This document shows, in pieces, positions 35,028 through 44,809 of a stretch of DNA of 64,000 nt. Origin of the DNA: Mycolicibacterium sp. CBMA 247 (GTDB lineage Bacteria; Actinomycetota; Actinomycetes; Mycobacteriales; Mycobacteriaceae); assembly GCF_009729095.1 (NCBI RefSeq), contig NZ_VTGX01000001.1:1922001-1986000 (forward strand), in the 5' to 3' direction. Position 1 is the stretch's first letter, and the number at the start of each line of letters is the position of its first letter. A program made the translations under genes and the position numbers. The notes under the pieces were generated by a model that was not told where the DNA came from, searched no databases, and saw only the letters and a program-made list of their open reading frames with translations.

Positions 35028-36644
35028 TCAGAATGCCGTCGGGATGCTGGAGCGGGTTTGGGCGAGATGCCGCATGGAACGCAGCGCGACGGCCATGATC
35101 GTGGCGGTGGGATTCATGCCGGTCGAGGTGACCATCGTGCTGCCGTCCACGATGAAAAGGTTCGGGACGTCATGCGTCCGGCACCATTCGTCGACGACGG
35201 AGGTGGCCGGGTCGGCGCCCATCTTGGTGGTGCCCAGCAGGTGCCAGGCGCTGTGCCGGACCACTGGAATCGGGTGTACCTCAACGGCTCCGGCAGCCTC
35301 GTGCGCCTCGACGGCCCGCGCGACGTTGAACTCGAGCATGCGCTGACAGTTCTCGCCGATCTCGTAGTGGATCTTGGCCGCGGGGATCCCGTCGGAATCG
35401 GTGACGTCGGGATCCAGTGTCACCGTATTGGATTCGTCGGGCAGGTCCTCGGTGGTGATGCCCCACTCGGTGTAGTGGCCGAAAGTCCGCTTCAGCCGCG
35501 GATGGAAGTTGGCGCCGAAACCGTCACGCCAGTTGTCACCGGGCTCCCACAGGGTCTGGGCCAGCGGGCCGCCGGTCGGCATCAGGTTCCACTTCGCACC
35601 GCGGACGAATCCGCGGTCGGTGTCGGTCTCGTAGAATTGCAGTGACTGCAGTGCTTGACCGGCCGGACCGAGCCAGGTCTCCATGTCTTCGTCATAGGCG
35701 CCATATACCGAGGCGTACGGGTGAGTCATCAGTCGCTTGCCGACCAGGCCCGAGGAGTTGGCCAGGCCGTCAGGAGCCGAGTTCAGAAGGAGGCGCGGAG
35801 TGCCGATTCCGTTGGCCGCCAAGACCGTCACCCGGGCCGCCTGGTGTTGCAGAGTTCCGTTGCGGTCGATGTACTCGGCGCCGGTCACCAGGCCGCGGTC
35901 GTTCATCGTGAGCCGGCTGACCCGGGCCCCGGTGACCAGTTGCACCCCGAGCTTGATCGCATCGCGCCAGTGCGTGATGTCGGTGCTGGCCTTGGCGCCG
36001 ACAGGGCAGCCGGATTCGCAGGCGCCGTAGCGCTGGCAGGCTTCCTGGTTCTTGTACTTGCGCGACGCGATGGCGTTCGGTGCGGGCCACCAGTGCCAAC
36101 CCAGCTTGTCCATGCCCTTGGCGGCAACCAGTCCGTACTTGCCGATCGGCAGCGGCGGTAGCGGGAACGTGTGCGGGTCGGGATAGGCCGGGTCGCCTTC
36201 CAGCCCGGATGCGCCGATATGGCGCGTGACCTCGTCGTAGAACGGCCGCAGATCGTCGTAGGTGAACGGCCAGTCTTCTGCCACACCATCGAGCGTCTTG
36301 ACTCGGAAGTCCGACGGCATCGCACGTACCCAATGCCCGGAGAACATGATGGTGCTGCCACCAACTCCGTTGAACATCAACGGTTCTACCGGGCTGTCGG
36401 TGCTGTCGACGGGATAGTCGGCCGAGTTCTGCCGCACGTTGGGGCTGGAGTTCCACTGCTTGAGGCGGGTGAGCTCCCACTCGGGCTTTCCGGCGGTGAA
36501 GTCGTCGGGCAGGTTCCAATCGCCCTGCTCCAGGCAGACGACCTTCAGTCCGTGGCGGGCCAGTTCCAGGGCCGCCACCCCGCCGGATGCTCCGGCCCCC
36601 ACGATCAGGACATCGGGTTCGTCATGGATTTCTCGGGTGTTCAC
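35028..36644 (-). CDS. GMC-family FAD oxidoreductase
   Basis: This 538-residue flavoprotein has the ADP-binding loop near the N-terminus (VLIVGAGASGGVAALEL). The substrate-domain stretch GVGGSTIMFSGHWVRAMPSDF and the C-terminal signature VDGSTMVTSTGMNPTATIMA, with the usual His region before it (RHSAWHLLGTTKMG), are present. A Cys cluster (CQRYGACESGCPVG) matches the gluconate/sugar-dehydrogenase-like GMC branch. It probably oxidises an alcohol or polyol with its small subunit encoded next. GTG 36644 follows GGAG by 8 nt. A dyad at 36743 lies upstream. Substrate unknown. Confidence 0.85.
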   Translation of the reverse strand: MNTREIHDEPDVLIVGAGASGGVAALELARHGLKVVCLEQGDWNLPDDFTAGKPEWELTRLKQWNSSPNVRQNSADYPVDSTDSPVEPLMFNGVGGSTIMFSGHWVRAMPSDFRVKTLDGVAEDWPFTYDDLRPFYDEVTRHIGASGLEGDPAYPDPHTFPLPPLPIGKYGLVAAKGMDKLGWHWWPAPNAIASRKYKNQEACQRYGACESGCPVGAKASTDITHWRDAIKLGVQLVTGARVSRLTMNDRGLVTGAEYIDRNGTLQHQAARVTVLAANGIGTPRLLLNSAPDGLANSSGLVGKRLMTHPYASVYGAYDEDMETWLGPAGQALQSLQFYETDTDRGFVRGAKWNLMPTGGPLAQTLWEPGDNWRDGFGANFHPRLKRTFGHYTEWGITTEDLPDESNTVTLDPDVTDSDGIPAAKIHYEIGENCQRMLEFNVARAVEAHEAAGAVEVHPIPVVRHSAWHLLGTTKMGADPATSVVDEWCRTHDVPNLFIVDGSTMVTSTGMNPTATIMAVALRSMRHLAQTRSSIPTAF

Positions 36645-36742
36645 GAGTCGCACTCCAGATCACATAGGCTGCTGTGCGATCAATATTGCGTGCGTCACAT
36701 TTCCTAGGCGAGAATCGATCCGCACAAAGCGCAGGACATACC

Positions 36743-36758
36743 TTGTGCACGCGCACAA
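36743..36758. promoter_or_regulatory. Operator candidate TTGTGC-ACGC-GCACAA
   Basis: Perfect 6-bp dyad about 100 bp upstream of the GMC oxidoreductase start, with a further GCACAAA half-site near 36721. It is probably bound by one of the two neighbouring PucR-family regulators. Confidence 0.4.
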
Positions 36759-36790
36759 ATACTGTCAGCGCCCTGTGGCTGAGCAGCACC

Positions 36791-38293
36791 TCAACGAGAC
36801 ATGTTCTGCAGTCGCCGGGCCGCAATGGCGACCGCCAAGGTCGTCAGCTGGCCGGGTTCGTCGAGGTTCACCTCGAGCAGTCGGGCCACCTGGTCGAGCC
36901 GGTAATACAGGGACTGCCTGCGGATATGCAGGCATTTGGCGGCCTCCGCTTTGCTGCCGCCGCACGCGATCAGCACTTCCAGCGTGCGTACCAACTGACC
37001 GCCCTTGGCCTCGTCACTGCGTTCCAGTGCGCCGATCTGGTCGTCGATGAATTGGCGCATGGCATCGGCATCGCCGTGGCGGGCCAGCAGCCGCTCCAGT
37101 ACGAGGGCCTGCACACCGATCACCGGACCGGCCTCCCCGAGCCCCTGACCGAGCCGCAGTGTCTCGCGCGCTTCCATCATGGCCCTGGGCAGCAGGCCGA
37201 TCTCGCCGACGACGCGACTGGTCGTGGCGCACAGATGGTTTCGTGGAAGCCTGGTAACCCGGGCGGCCTCGCGCACCGCATCGATGACGTCGGCGGACGG
37301 CACCCCCGCCGGCATGACCAGCACCCCGCACAACAGACCGTCGACGAGCCCGAAGATACCGTGGCCTACCTGGCGCATGAGCGCGTCGGCCACCGAGGCA
37401 ACCGATTCGACGCGCTGCGGGTCGATCGCGACGCATACATAGCGTTGACCCGTCGTCGCGATGCCCGCGGCCCGCAGCCGAGATTCCAGCACGCTGTGTT
37501 CGACGGGCTGATTCGCCACCAGCTGATCGAGCACCAACTGCTGTGCCCGAAGAGTGCCCGCGATGCCCGTCTGCTCTCGCATCAGGCACAGGCCCAGCAC
37601 CGTCGGCGCACGGTCGAGCACAGCGGCACAGAGTAATTCGGGTACGCCCTCCGGATCCACCGACAGCCGGCCCCATGCCGTCCCGTCGACCATGACCGGC
37701 ACCTCGGAGCGCGGAGCACCGACGCCGTCACCGACCCCGGACTCAACCATGACGCGTCCCGCATAGTCGCTCAGCCGTGCCGACGTCCCGAGCATCGACG
37801 CGACCTGATCGATCAGTTCATTGAGGGTCGCGCCGCGGGCAAGGGCTTCCGACAGCGCCCGTGAAGTCTCGTCGGCGTAGCGCAACCGCGAGACCGACCG
37901 GTCGATGAGCTCACTGTTCACCGCCTCGGCCACCTCGGTGAACCGCAGTGTCGGCGCCAACTCGACCACCGGGAAGCCCAGTGGCAGCGCCTCCTCGACC
38001 ATTTCCGGCGGCACCTGCGCGAATGTCCTGCCGACCTCGAAGAACAAGCCGGCCACGCCGCGCTCGGCCAACCGTCGGATATACAGTCGCCGACCGGCCT
38101 CGCCCACGTCGATGAGGCCGACACCGTTGGTCAACAGCACTTCATCGCCGCGCAGCAGGCCCGCAATGTCGTAGAGATCGGTGGAATGGACCCAGCGGAC
38201 CGGGTGGTCGAGGTTGTCGTGACCGCTGAGCACAGCGGGGCTCGCCGACCGCAACGACGGGTGCGCCAGCACATCTCCAACAGTCAAGGACAT
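36791..38293 (-). CDS. PucR-family transcriptional regulator 2
   Basis: This 500-residue paralogue of the regulator at 31602 has an N-terminal PucR domain (TVGDVLAHPSLRSASPAVLSG, WVHSTDLYDIAGLLRGDEVLLTNG) and a C-terminal helix-turn-helix (CGGSKAEAAKCLHIRRQSLYYRLDQVARLL). It sits between the GMC oxidoreductase operon (same strand, downstream) and the divergent SDR/creatininase operon. It can therefore control either. The divergent gap holds two dyads (38368 and 38432). Confidence 0.85.
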   Translation of the reverse strand: MSLTVGDVLAHPSLRSASPAVLSGHDNLDHPVRWVHSTDLYDIAGLLRGDEVLLTNGVGLIDVGEAGRRLYIRRLAERGVAGLFFEVGRTFAQVPPEMVEEALPLGFPVVELAPTLRFTEVAEAVNSELIDRSVSRLRYADETSRALSEALARGATLNELIDQVASMLGTSARLSDYAGRVMVESGVGDGVGAPRSEVPVMVDGTAWGRLSVDPEGVPELLCAAVLDRAPTVLGLCLMREQTGIAGTLRAQQLVLDQLVANQPVEHSVLESRLRAAGIATTGQRYVCVAIDPQRVESVASVADALMRQVGHGIFGLVDGLLCGVLVMPAGVPSADVIDAVREAARVTRLPRNHLCATTSRVVGEIGLLPRAMMEARETLRLGQGLGEAGPVIGVQALVLERLLARHGDADAMRQFIDDQIGALERSDEAKGGQLVRTLEVLIACGGSKAEAAKCLHIRRQSLYYRLDQVARLLEVNLDEPGQLTTLAVAIAARRLQNMSR

Positions 38294-38431
38294 ACGACAG
38301 TATGACCCATATCACCGCATAAACCTATGACAATACGTCCGTTGTCGTCCGGCAAGTACCGGGGCATTGTGGTCCACATAGGAGTGAGGAGCGCACGTGA
38401 CGGTCAAAACGGTGCCAGCCCCTCCCCCAAC

Positions 38432-38450
38432 CACCTTGCAGCACAAGGTG
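38432..38450. promoter_or_regulatory. Operator candidate CACCTTG-CAGCA-CAAGGTG
   Basis: Perfect 7-bp inverted repeat 26 bp before the start of the SDR operon. A second dyad, TGTGG-T-CCACA (38368-38378), lies in the same divergent region. PucR2 is the likely binder. Confidence 0.45.
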
Positions 38451-38476
38451 ATCCCCACCAACAGAGGAATATTGCC

Positions 38477-39394
38477 ATGACCACACTCGTCACCGGCGGC
38501 CGCGGCTTCGTCGGCCGCCACGTGGTGGACCAACTGCTCGCCGAGGGTGAGCGCGTCATCATGTACAACCGCGACTACTCCGTCGATCCCCGCGACGGAG
38601 TAGTCGCGGTCCTCGGCGAACTGTTCGACATCCCGCGCCTGACCGATACCCTCACCCGCCATGGGGTGGACCGCATCATCCACACCGCCGGGCAGAGTCA
38701 TCCGGCGATCTCGATCGAACTGCCGGTCACCACCTTCGCCGCCAATGCCGATGGCACGCTAGCGGTTTACGAAGCGGCCCGGATGACCGGCGTCCGGCGC
38801 ATCGTGTTCTTCTCCTCGGAATGTGCCCTGGGCAATATCACCGAGGCTGGGCCTGTCACCGAGGACGTCAAACCGGCCCCCACCACCGTCTACGGCGTGA
38901 CGAAGGTGGCGGGCGAACTGCTGGGAAGCGCGTACAACTCGCTGTACGGCATGGAAATCGTCTCGCTGCGCATCACCGAGGTGTACGGGCCGGGGCTGTG
39001 GATGCCCAGCCTGCTGGGCGACATGATCCGGGCCGGCCTGCGCGGCGAGACCTTCACCCTGGAATCCGGCGGTGACCACGGGTTCCAGTTCGTCTACGTC
39101 GAGGATGTCGCCACCGCTGCCCGGCTGGCGTCCACCACCACCCATCTGACCCAGCAGGCCTATTTCGTTTCGGGCGGCGACCGGATGACCGTGTTCGACA
39201 CCGCCGAACTGCTGAAGAAGTTCCTGCCGGAAGCCAAGTTCGAGATCGGCCCGGGCTACCTGCCCGACTGGGACCGGCAGGTCCAGTTCGATCTCGGCCG
39301 CTCCACCCGCGACCTCGGCTATATGCCGGATTGGACGCTGGAGAAGGGGCTGCAAACACAGATCGACTGGATCCGGTCCACCGAGCAGCTCTGA
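38477..39394 (+). CDS. Extended SDR (NAD-dependent epimerase/dehydratase-like)
   Basis: This 305-residue extended short-chain dehydrogenase has TGGRGFVGRHV (6-16), the Ser of FSSE and the YGVTK catalytic pair (Y/K), so the active site is intact. Members act on nucleotide sugars or small hydroxy compounds. It is the first gene of a three-gene operon with a classical SDR (24 bp) and a creatininase-family hydrolase. GAGG lies before ATG 38477. The substrate is unknown, but the operon context suggests catabolism of a small nitrogenous or cyclic compound. Confidence 0.82.
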   Translation: MTTLVTGGRGFVGRHVVDQLLAEGERVIMYNRDYSVDPRDGVVAVLGELFDIPRLTDTLTRHGVDRIIHTAGQSHPAISIELPVTTFAANADGTLAVYEAARMTGVRRIVFFSSECALGNITEAGPVTEDVKPAPTTVYGVTKVAGELLGSAYNSLYGMEIVSLRITEVYGPGLWMPSLLGDMIRAGLRGETFTLESGGDHGFQFVYVEDVATAARLASTTTHLTQQAYFVSGGDRMTVFDTAELLKKFLPEAKFEIGPGYLPDWDRQVQFDLGRSTRDLGYMPDWTLEKGLQTQIDWIRSTEQL

Positions 39395-39418
39395 CGACTC
39401 AACGAAAAGGACACGCAC

Positions 39419-40219
39419 ATGGGTGAGATGACAAACCGCATTGCTCTGGTCAGCGGGGCCTCCTCGGGTATCGGGCTGGCCACCGCCGCGACCCTGGCCC
39501 GTGAAGGTGCCGACGTGGCCGTGCTGGCCCGGCCCGAGGACGACCTGTCCGAAGCGGTGCGACGTGTCGAGGAGCACGGCAGGCGCGCCCTGGCGGTCAG
39601 TGTCGACGTGCGGGACTCCGCCGCGGTGCGCGCGGCGTTCGATCGGGTCGAGGCCGAGTTGGGCCCCATCGACGCGGTCCTCAACAACGCCGGAATATCC
39701 CGGGTCGCACCGCTTGTCGAGACCACCGACGAGATGTTCGACGATCTGGTGTCGATCAACCTGGCCGGGTCGTTCTATGTGCTGCGCGAAGCGGCCCGCG
39801 TCATGCAACCCCGGGGTGCCGGCGCCATCGTCAACACCGGCTCCGAGCTCGCACTCATGGGCCAGCCCGGCTTTATCGCCTACACCGCCACCAAGGGCGC
39901 CATCGTCGCGATGACCCGCAGTGCCGCAGCGGAATTGGTGTCCTGGGGCATCCGGGTGAACTCGGTGTGTCCGGGCACCACGCGAACTCCGTTGCTCATG
40001 GTCGAGTTCGAGGACAGCGCCGACCCCGAGGCCGAGATCGCCGAAATCGCGTCCAGCGTCGCCGTCGGACGGTTCGGCGAGCCGCAGGAGATCGCCGAGG
40101 CCGTGGTGTTCCTGTTGTCCGACCGCGCCAGCTATGCGGTTGGCACACATCTCGTCGTCGACGGCGGACGGTCGACCTGCATACCTGCCGGCAACATCGG
40201 CGTCTCCCACAACGACTGA
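39419..40219 (+). CDS. Classical SDR oxidoreductase
   Basis: This 266-residue short-chain dehydrogenase has the cofactor loop SGASSGIGLATA, NNAG motif (VLNNAGISR), catalytic Ser region NTGSELA and YTATK (Tyr/Lys). The C-terminus has the usual LVVDGG motif. It is NAD(P)-dependent and oxidises or reduces a hydroxyl or keto group. ATG 39419 follows AAAGGA. It is in the middle of the operon between an extended SDR and a creatininase-family hydrolase. Substrate unknown. Confidence 0.88.
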   Translation: MGEMTNRIALVSGASSGIGLATAATLAREGADVAVLARPEDDLSEAVRRVEEHGRRALAVSVDVRDSAAVRAAFDRVEAELGPIDAVLNNAGISRVAPLVETTDEMFDDLVSINLAGSFYVLREAARVMQPRGAGAIVNTGSELALMGQPGFIAYTATKGAIVAMTRSAAAELVSWGIRVNSVCPGTTRTPLLMVEFEDSADPEAEIAEIASSVAVGRFGEPQEIAEAVVFLLSDRASYAVGTHLVVDGGRSTCIPAGNIGVSHND

Positions 40220-40237
40220 CCTACAAGGAGTTTCGAT

Positions 40238-41014
40238 ATGACTGAGCAGAAACCGTCCCGGCTGTACCGGGATATGACGTGGTCGGAGATCGCCGAGGCG
40301 GCCCGCGCCGACATCCCGATCGCCATCCCGATCGGCTCGACCGAGCAGCACGGCCATCACCTGCCGGTCTGCACCGACTGGCTCATCCCCGAGAAGCTGC
40401 TGGAGGCGGCCAGCCGTCAGTGCGACCTGATCGTCGGGCAGTTCGTTCCGTTCGGCTACCGTAGCCGCCCGGGCAGCGGTGGCGGGCAGCATATTCCGGG
40501 CACCCTGTCACTGCGGGCCACCACCTACATCGCGCTGCTCGAGGACATCCTCGGTGAGCTGAAGCGGGCCGGGTTCCGCAACATCGTGCTGTACAACTGG
40601 CACTACGAGAACAGCGGCTTCATCTACGAGCCCGCGTTCCTGATCTCCGAGAAGCACCCGGAACTGAAGATCCTGGTGATGGAGGACGCCAACCCCGATT
40701 TCACCCCGGACCGCCAGCAGGCCATCTGGCCCGAGGGCTTCCCCGGTCTGGCGCTCGAGCATGCCGCCGTGATCGAAACGTCGCTGTTGCTGCACCATGC
40801 CCCGCACCTGGTGCGGACCGAGCACATTGCGGCCGACGCTCCCGAGCGAGTGGTCAACCACGATGTGCTGCCGATCGACACCCGGATGTCCACGGCCAGC
40901 GGGGTGTTGTCGTCTCCCGAGGCGGCCACCGCCGAGAAGGGCAAGATGCTCACCGAGTGGATGGTCGATCGCCTGGTGGCCATCCTCGACGAGGAGTTCG
41001 GCGACCGCCGCTAA
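40238..41014 (+). CDS. Creatininase-family amidohydrolase
   Basis: This 258-residue protein has the metal-binding signature IPIGSTEQHGHHLPVCTD (ligand candidates E36, H38, D47) and the second ligand region NWHYENSGF. The family includes creatinine amidohydrolase, FAPy deformylase and the mycofactocin peptidase MftE. The setting with two SDRs and PucR control, and no mftA-D genes here, favours hydrolysis of a small cyclic amide. It has a strong AAGGAG ribosome-binding site and is the last gene before a hairpin. Confidence 0.83.
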   Translation: MTEQKPSRLYRDMTWSEIAEAARADIPIAIPIGSTEQHGHHLPVCTDWLIPEKLLEAASRQCDLIVGQFVPFGYRSRPGSGGGQHIPGTLSLRATTYIALLEDILGELKRAGFRNIVLYNWHYENSGFIYEPAFLISEKHPELKILVMEDANPDFTPDRQQAIWPEGFPGLALEHAAVIETSLLLHHAPHLVRTEHIAADAPERVVNHDVLPIDTRMSTASGVLSSPEAATAEKGKMLTEWMVDRLVAILDEEFGDRR

Positions 41015-41027
41015 TCCCCTCTCACCC

Positions 41028-41097
41028 GCACCGCGAGCGACCGTGTCTGTACGCCAACACGCCGTAAATAGCGTACTTTTGCGGTCGCTCGCGGTGC
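41028..41097. terminator. Bidirectional hairpin between creatininase-family gene and lpd
   Basis: Arms GCACCGCGAGCGACC (41028-41042) and GGTCGCTCGCGGTGC (41083-41097) are perfectly complementary, enclosing a loop with smaller pairing. It lies between two convergent stop codons and is likely a shared terminator. Confidence 0.65.
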
Positions 41098-41114
41098 CTA
41101 GCGGCGGTGCCGCG

Positions 41115-42485
41115 TCACCCGTGAAGGTGAAGCGGCGCGCCGGACACGGCCATCAGTGCCTCGCCCAACGCCTCGTTCTGAGTCGGGTGGGCGTGCACGA
41201 ATCGGGCCGCCTCGTCGGCCTTGACACCCAGGTTGTACAGCAGCTGGGCCTCACCGATCAGCTCCGAGACCCCGTGGCCGATCATGTGCACGCCCGCCAC
41301 CGCGCCCGCCGGGTCGACGACGAGTTTGATCGCCCCGGACGCCTTGAGGATCTGGCTGCGCCCGTTGCCGGCCAGGTCGTAGGTGACGGTTTCCACGCCA
41401 TCGCCGTAGCGTTCCCGAGCGGCCTCCTCGGTGAGCCCCACCGAGGCGATCTCCGGATTGCAGTACGTGACCCGTGGGATACCGAGCTCCGCAACGGCCT
41501 CGGGGTTGCGCCCGGCGATCTGCTCGGCGACGAAGATGCCTTGCTGGAATGCCCGGTGCGCCAACTGGAGTCCGGCGACGATATCCCCGATCGCGTAGAC
41601 GCTCGGCACGCTGGTGCGCAGCTGCTCGTCGGTCACCACGAACCCGCCGTCGAGATTCACGTCGGCCTCGGCGAGCCCGAGATCGGCGGTACGCGGGGCC
41701 CGGCCGATAGCGATCAGCAGCACATCGGCCGACAGCTCGTCACCGGATTCCAGGGTCACCCGCACACCGTCGTCATCGGAGGCGACCATGGTGACGCGGG
41801 CTCCGGTCTTGGCGGTGATGCGGCGACGGCGGAACAGCCGCTCCAGGTAGGTGGAGATGGCGGCGTCTTCGTTGGGCACCAGCCGGGGCAGCGCTTCGAC
41901 GATGGTCACCTTGGTGCCGAACGAGGCCCAGAGACTGGCGAATTCGACGCCGATCACGCCGCCACCGAGGATGATCGCCGATTCGGGGATGGACGTGAGC
42001 TCCAAGGCCTGGTCGCTGGTGAGCACCCGGTCGGAGGTCGCGATGAGTCCGGGGACCTTGGGCGCCGACCCGGTGGCCAGCACAATCGACTTCCCGGTGA
42101 TGGTGGTGCCGTCGACGTCGACGGTGGTCGGCCCGGTGAGCCGGCCCCGGCCGTTGACGACGGTGATGCCCAGCGCCTCGATCAGCCCGGACAGCCCCTT
42201 GTGCAGGCGCGACACCACGGTGTTCTTGAAGCCGTGCAGCTTCTCCGTGTCGATACTGTCGAAGGTCGCGTTGACACCGAATTGTGCTGCGGTGCGCGCG
42301 GTATCGGCGACCTCGGCCGCATGCAGCAGCGCCTTGGTCGGGATGCATCCGCGGTGCAGGCAGGTGCCGCCCACCTGGGCCTCGTCGATCAGGATGACCG
42401 ACGAACCGAGTTGGGACGAGCGGATCGCGGCGGCGTACCCGCCGGGGCCACCGCCGAGGATGACGACGTCTGCAGTGGTTGTCAT
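41115..42485 (-). CDS. lpd: Dihydrolipoyl dehydrogenase (glycine cleavage L-protein)
   Basis: This 456-residue flavoprotein disulfide reductase has the FAD loop [10 protein letters not shown], redox-active disulfide [16 protein letters not shown] domain [15 protein letters not shown] and the C-terminal His-Glu pair ([14 protein letters not shown]). It reoxidises the lipoyl arm of H-protein (and of 2-oxoacid dehydrogenases) with NAD+. It is the last gene of the riboswitch-controlled operon, its ATG overlapping the lipA stop by 4 bp. That placement marks it as the L-protein dedicated to glycine cleavage, separate from the housekeeping lpdC. Confidence 0.93.
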   Translation of the reverse strand: MTTTADVVILGGGPGGYAAAIRSSQLGSSVILIDEAQVGGTCLHRGCIPTKALLHAAEVADTARTAAQFGVNATFDSIDTEKLHGFKNTVVSRLHKGLSGLIEALGITVVNGRGRLTGPTTVDVDGTTITGKSIVLATGSAPKVPGLIATSDRVLTSDQALELTSIPESAIILGGGVIGVEFASLWASFGTKVTIVEALPRLVPNEDAAISTYLERLFRRRRITAKTGARVTMVASDDDGVRVTLESGDELSADVLLIAIGRAPRTADLGLAEADVNLDGGFVVTDEQLRTSVPSVYAIGDIVAGLQLAHRAFQQGIFVAEQIAGRNPEAVAELGIPRVTYCNPEIASVGLTEEAARERYGDGVETVTYDLAGNGRSQILKASGAIKLVVDPAGAVAGVHMIGHGVSELIGEAQLLYNLGVKADEAARFVHAHPTQNEALGEALMAVSGAPLHLHG

Positions 42486-43423
42486 GCGTGACTCCTAGAA
42501 AGTTCAATTGCGGTGCGGGCCTGGGTGTAGAGCCACCCGGCCCGATAGGACGAACGCACCAGCGGACCGGACATCACCCCGAGAAAACCGATCTCACGGG
42601 CAATGCCGTCGAGTTCGGCGAATTCGTCTGGTGTGACCCAGCGTTCGATGGGGTGGTGCCGCGGGGTGGGCCGCAGGTACTGGGTGATGGTGATCAATTG
42701 GCATCCGGCAGCGTGCAGATCCCGCAAGGCCTGCACGATCTCCTCGGTGGTCTCCCCCATCCCGAGGATCAGGTTCGACTTCGCGATGAGGTCTTGGCCG
42801 CGGGCACGCTCGATCACTCCGAGCGAGCGTGCGTAGTCGAAGCCCGGCCGGATGCGGCGGAAGATCCGCGGCACGGTCTCCAGATTGTGCGCAAGCACCT
42901 CTGGTGCGGCATCGAAGACTTCGTCGAGTTGTGCTGGAGTACCGGTGAAATCGGGGATGAGCAGTTCCACACCGGTGCCCGGACACGCCGCGTGGATCTG
43001 CCGGACCGTCTCGGCGTACAACCACGCGCCTCCGTCGGGCAGATCGTCGCGCGCCACCCCGGTGACGGTGGCGTAGCGCAACTGCATGTGAGCCACGGAT
43101 TCGGCGACGCGCCGGGGTTCATCGCGGTCCAGCGGCTCGGGGCGGCCGGTGGCGATCTGGCAGAAATCGCAGCGCCGCGTGCACTGGTCACCGCCGATCA
43201 GGAAGGTCGCCTCCCGGGCTTCCCAGCATTCGAAGATGTTGGGGCAGCCCGCTTCCTGGCACACCGTGTGCAGATCGTTGCGCTGCACGAGCGAGGCCAG
43301 CTCACGGTACTCGGGCCCGGTGCGCAGCTGCGCCCTCATCCAGGGCGGTTTACGTTCGACCGGGGTCTGCGCGTTGCGGACCTCCAGGCGCAGTAACCGG
43401 CGGCCTTCCGGGGTGACAGTCAT
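42482..43423 (-). CDS. lipA: Lipoyl synthase LipA
   Basis: This 313-residue radical-SAM enzyme inserts sulfur into octanoyl chains to make the lipoyl cofactor. The auxiliary cluster motif C-x4-C-x5-C is [12 protein letters not shown], and the radical-SAM motif C-x3-C-x2-C is [11 protein letters not shown] 43423 lies 4 bp after the sdaA stop; longer starts run into sdaA. Within the glycine operon it would lipoylate GcvH. The presence of lipA here without lipB suggests a second copy for this operon (the usual lipA-lipB locus is elsewhere in mycobacteria). Confidence 0.93.
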   Translation of the reverse strand: MTVTPEGRRLLRLEVRNAQTPVERKPPWMRAQLRTGPEYRELASLVQRNDLHTVCQEAGCPNIFECWEAREATFLIGGDQCTRRCDFCQIATGRPEPLDRDEPRRVAESVAHMQLRYATVTGVARDDLPDGGAWLYAETVRQIHAACPGTGVELLIPDFTGTPAQLDEVFDAAPEVLAHNLETVPRIFRRIRPGFDYARSLGVIERARGQDLIAKSNLILGMGETTEEIVQALRDLHAAGCQLITITQYLRPTPRHHPIERWVTPDEFAELDGIAREIGFLGVMSGPLVRSSYRAGWLYTQARTAIELSRSHA

Positions 43424-43427
43424 TTCC

Positions 43428-44807
43428 TCAGCATTCGACGACGTTGACCGCGACGGCGAGTCCACCGGTCGAGGTCTCCTTGTACTTGGCGCTCATGTCC
43501 ATTCCGGTGGCTCGCATCGTCTCGATGACCTGATCCAGGCTCACCCGGTGGGTGCCGTCGCCCCGCAGTGCCATGCGGGCCGCGTTGATCGCCTTGCCCG
43601 CCGAGATGGCGTTGCGTTCGATGCACGGGATCTGCACGAGGCCGCCGATCGGATCGCACGTGAGGCCGAGGCTGTGCTCCATGGCGATCTCGGCGGCGTT
43701 CTCGACCTGTTGCGGTGTGCCACCCAGGATTTCGGCCAGACCTCCGGCAGCCATGGACGCCGCGGATCCGACCTCACCCTGACAGCCGACCTCGGCACCC
43801 GAAATCGAGGCCCGTTCCTTGTACAACGAACCGATGGCTCCGGCCGTGAGCAGGAAGCGGACGGTGGTGTCGTCCGGGTCGGCAATTCCGGCCGGGGTGT
43901 AGCGCAACGCGTAGTGCAGGACCGCCGGGATGATCCCGGCCGCACCGTTGGTCGGCGCTGTCACGATCCGGCCGCCCGATGCGTTCTCCTCGTTGACCGC
44001 GAGTGCCACCAGGTTCACCCAGTCCTCGGCGAAGGCCGGATCACGCTGTGGGTCCTCGGCGTCGAGCCGAACGAACCAGTCCTTGGCCCGACGCCGGACC
44101 ATCAGGTTGCCGGGCAGATAGCCGTCCCGGGACACCCCGTTGGCCTGGCACGCGACCATGACGTCGCGGATGTGCAGGAGACGTTCCCGCACCTCGGCTT
44201 CACTGCGGGCCAGGCACTCCTGGCGCATCATCGCCTGGCTCACCGACAGCCCGTCCCGCTCGGTCACGGCCAGTAACTCGGCGGCCGAGCGGAAGGAGCC
44301 GTTGGTATCTGCTCCCGCTGTCTCGTGCCGTGCCGCCCCGGTTTCGGTCACCACGAAGCCGCCACCGACCGAGAAGTACGTCTCGCGGTAGACCACATCA
44401 CCACCGACCGAGAATGCGGTCAGTGTCATGGCATTCGGGTGCCGGGCGAGCTGACGGGCCGGTTGCAGATCCATGTCGGATTCGGTCAGCGCGATGACGA
44501 TCCGGCCGCCCAGCTGAATCTTGCCGTCGGCGCGAATGGTCGCAAGCCGCCGTTCCATCTCGTCGGTCTCGATCGTCTCGGGCCGGTAGCCCTCGAGACC
44601 GAGCAGGATGGCAGGCATCGTGCCGTGCCCGGCACCGGTCGCCGCCAGCGAGCCGAACAGGTCCACCTTGACCTCGGCGACGTGATCGACCATGTCGCGA
44701 CCGACGAGTTCGTCGACGAACATGCCGGCCGCCCGCATCGGGCCCACGGTGTGCGAACTCGACGGGCCGATCCCCACCGAGAACAGGTCGAACACGCTGA
44801 CCGCCAT
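43428..44807 (-). CDS. sdaA: L-serine dehydratase (single-chain, Fe-S)
   Basis: This 459-residue single-chain L-serine ammonia-lyase converts serine to pyruvate and ammonia. The N-terminal beta domain ([24 protein letters not shown]) precedes the catalytic alpha domain. The Cys ligands of the oxygen-sensitive 4Fe-4S cluster appear in [10 protein letters not shown] and [18 protein letters not shown]. In the operon it drains serine made from glycine by GlyA. It is spaced 2 bp from glyA. Confidence 0.95.
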   Translation of the reverse strand: MAVSVFDLFSVGIGPSSSHTVGPMRAAGMFVDELVGRDMVDHVAEVKVDLFGSLAATGAGHGTMPAILLGLEGYRPETIETDEMERRLATIRADGKIQLGGRIVIALTESDMDLQPARQLARHPNAMTLTAFSVGGDVVYRETYFSVGGGFVVTETGAARHETAGADTNGSFRSAAELLAVTERDGLSVSQAMMRQECLARSEAEVRERLLHIRDVMVACQANGVSRDGYLPGNLMVRRRAKDWFVRLDAEDPQRDPAFAEDWVNLVALAVNEENASGGRIVTAPTNGAAGIIPAVLHYALRYTPAGIADPDDTTVRFLLTAGAIGSLYKERASISGAEVGCQGEVGSAASMAAGGLAEILGGTPQQVENAAEIAMEHSLGLTCDPIGGLVQIPCIERNAISAGKAINAARMALRGDGTHRVSLDQVIETMRATGMDMSAKYKETSTGGLAVAVNVVEC

Positions 44808-44809
44808 GA

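Noticed and set aside
38759..40492. 577-codon minus-strand frame opposite the SDR and creatininase-family genes
   Set aside because: It spans three real genes on the other strand with clear catalytic motifs, has no ribosome-binding site and no known domain.
40238..41014. Mycofactocin peptidase MftE for the creatininase-family gene
   Set aside because: No mftA, mftB, mftC or mftD neighbours; the operon contains SDR enzymes and sits under a PucR-type regulator, so a small-molecule amidohydrolase is more likely.
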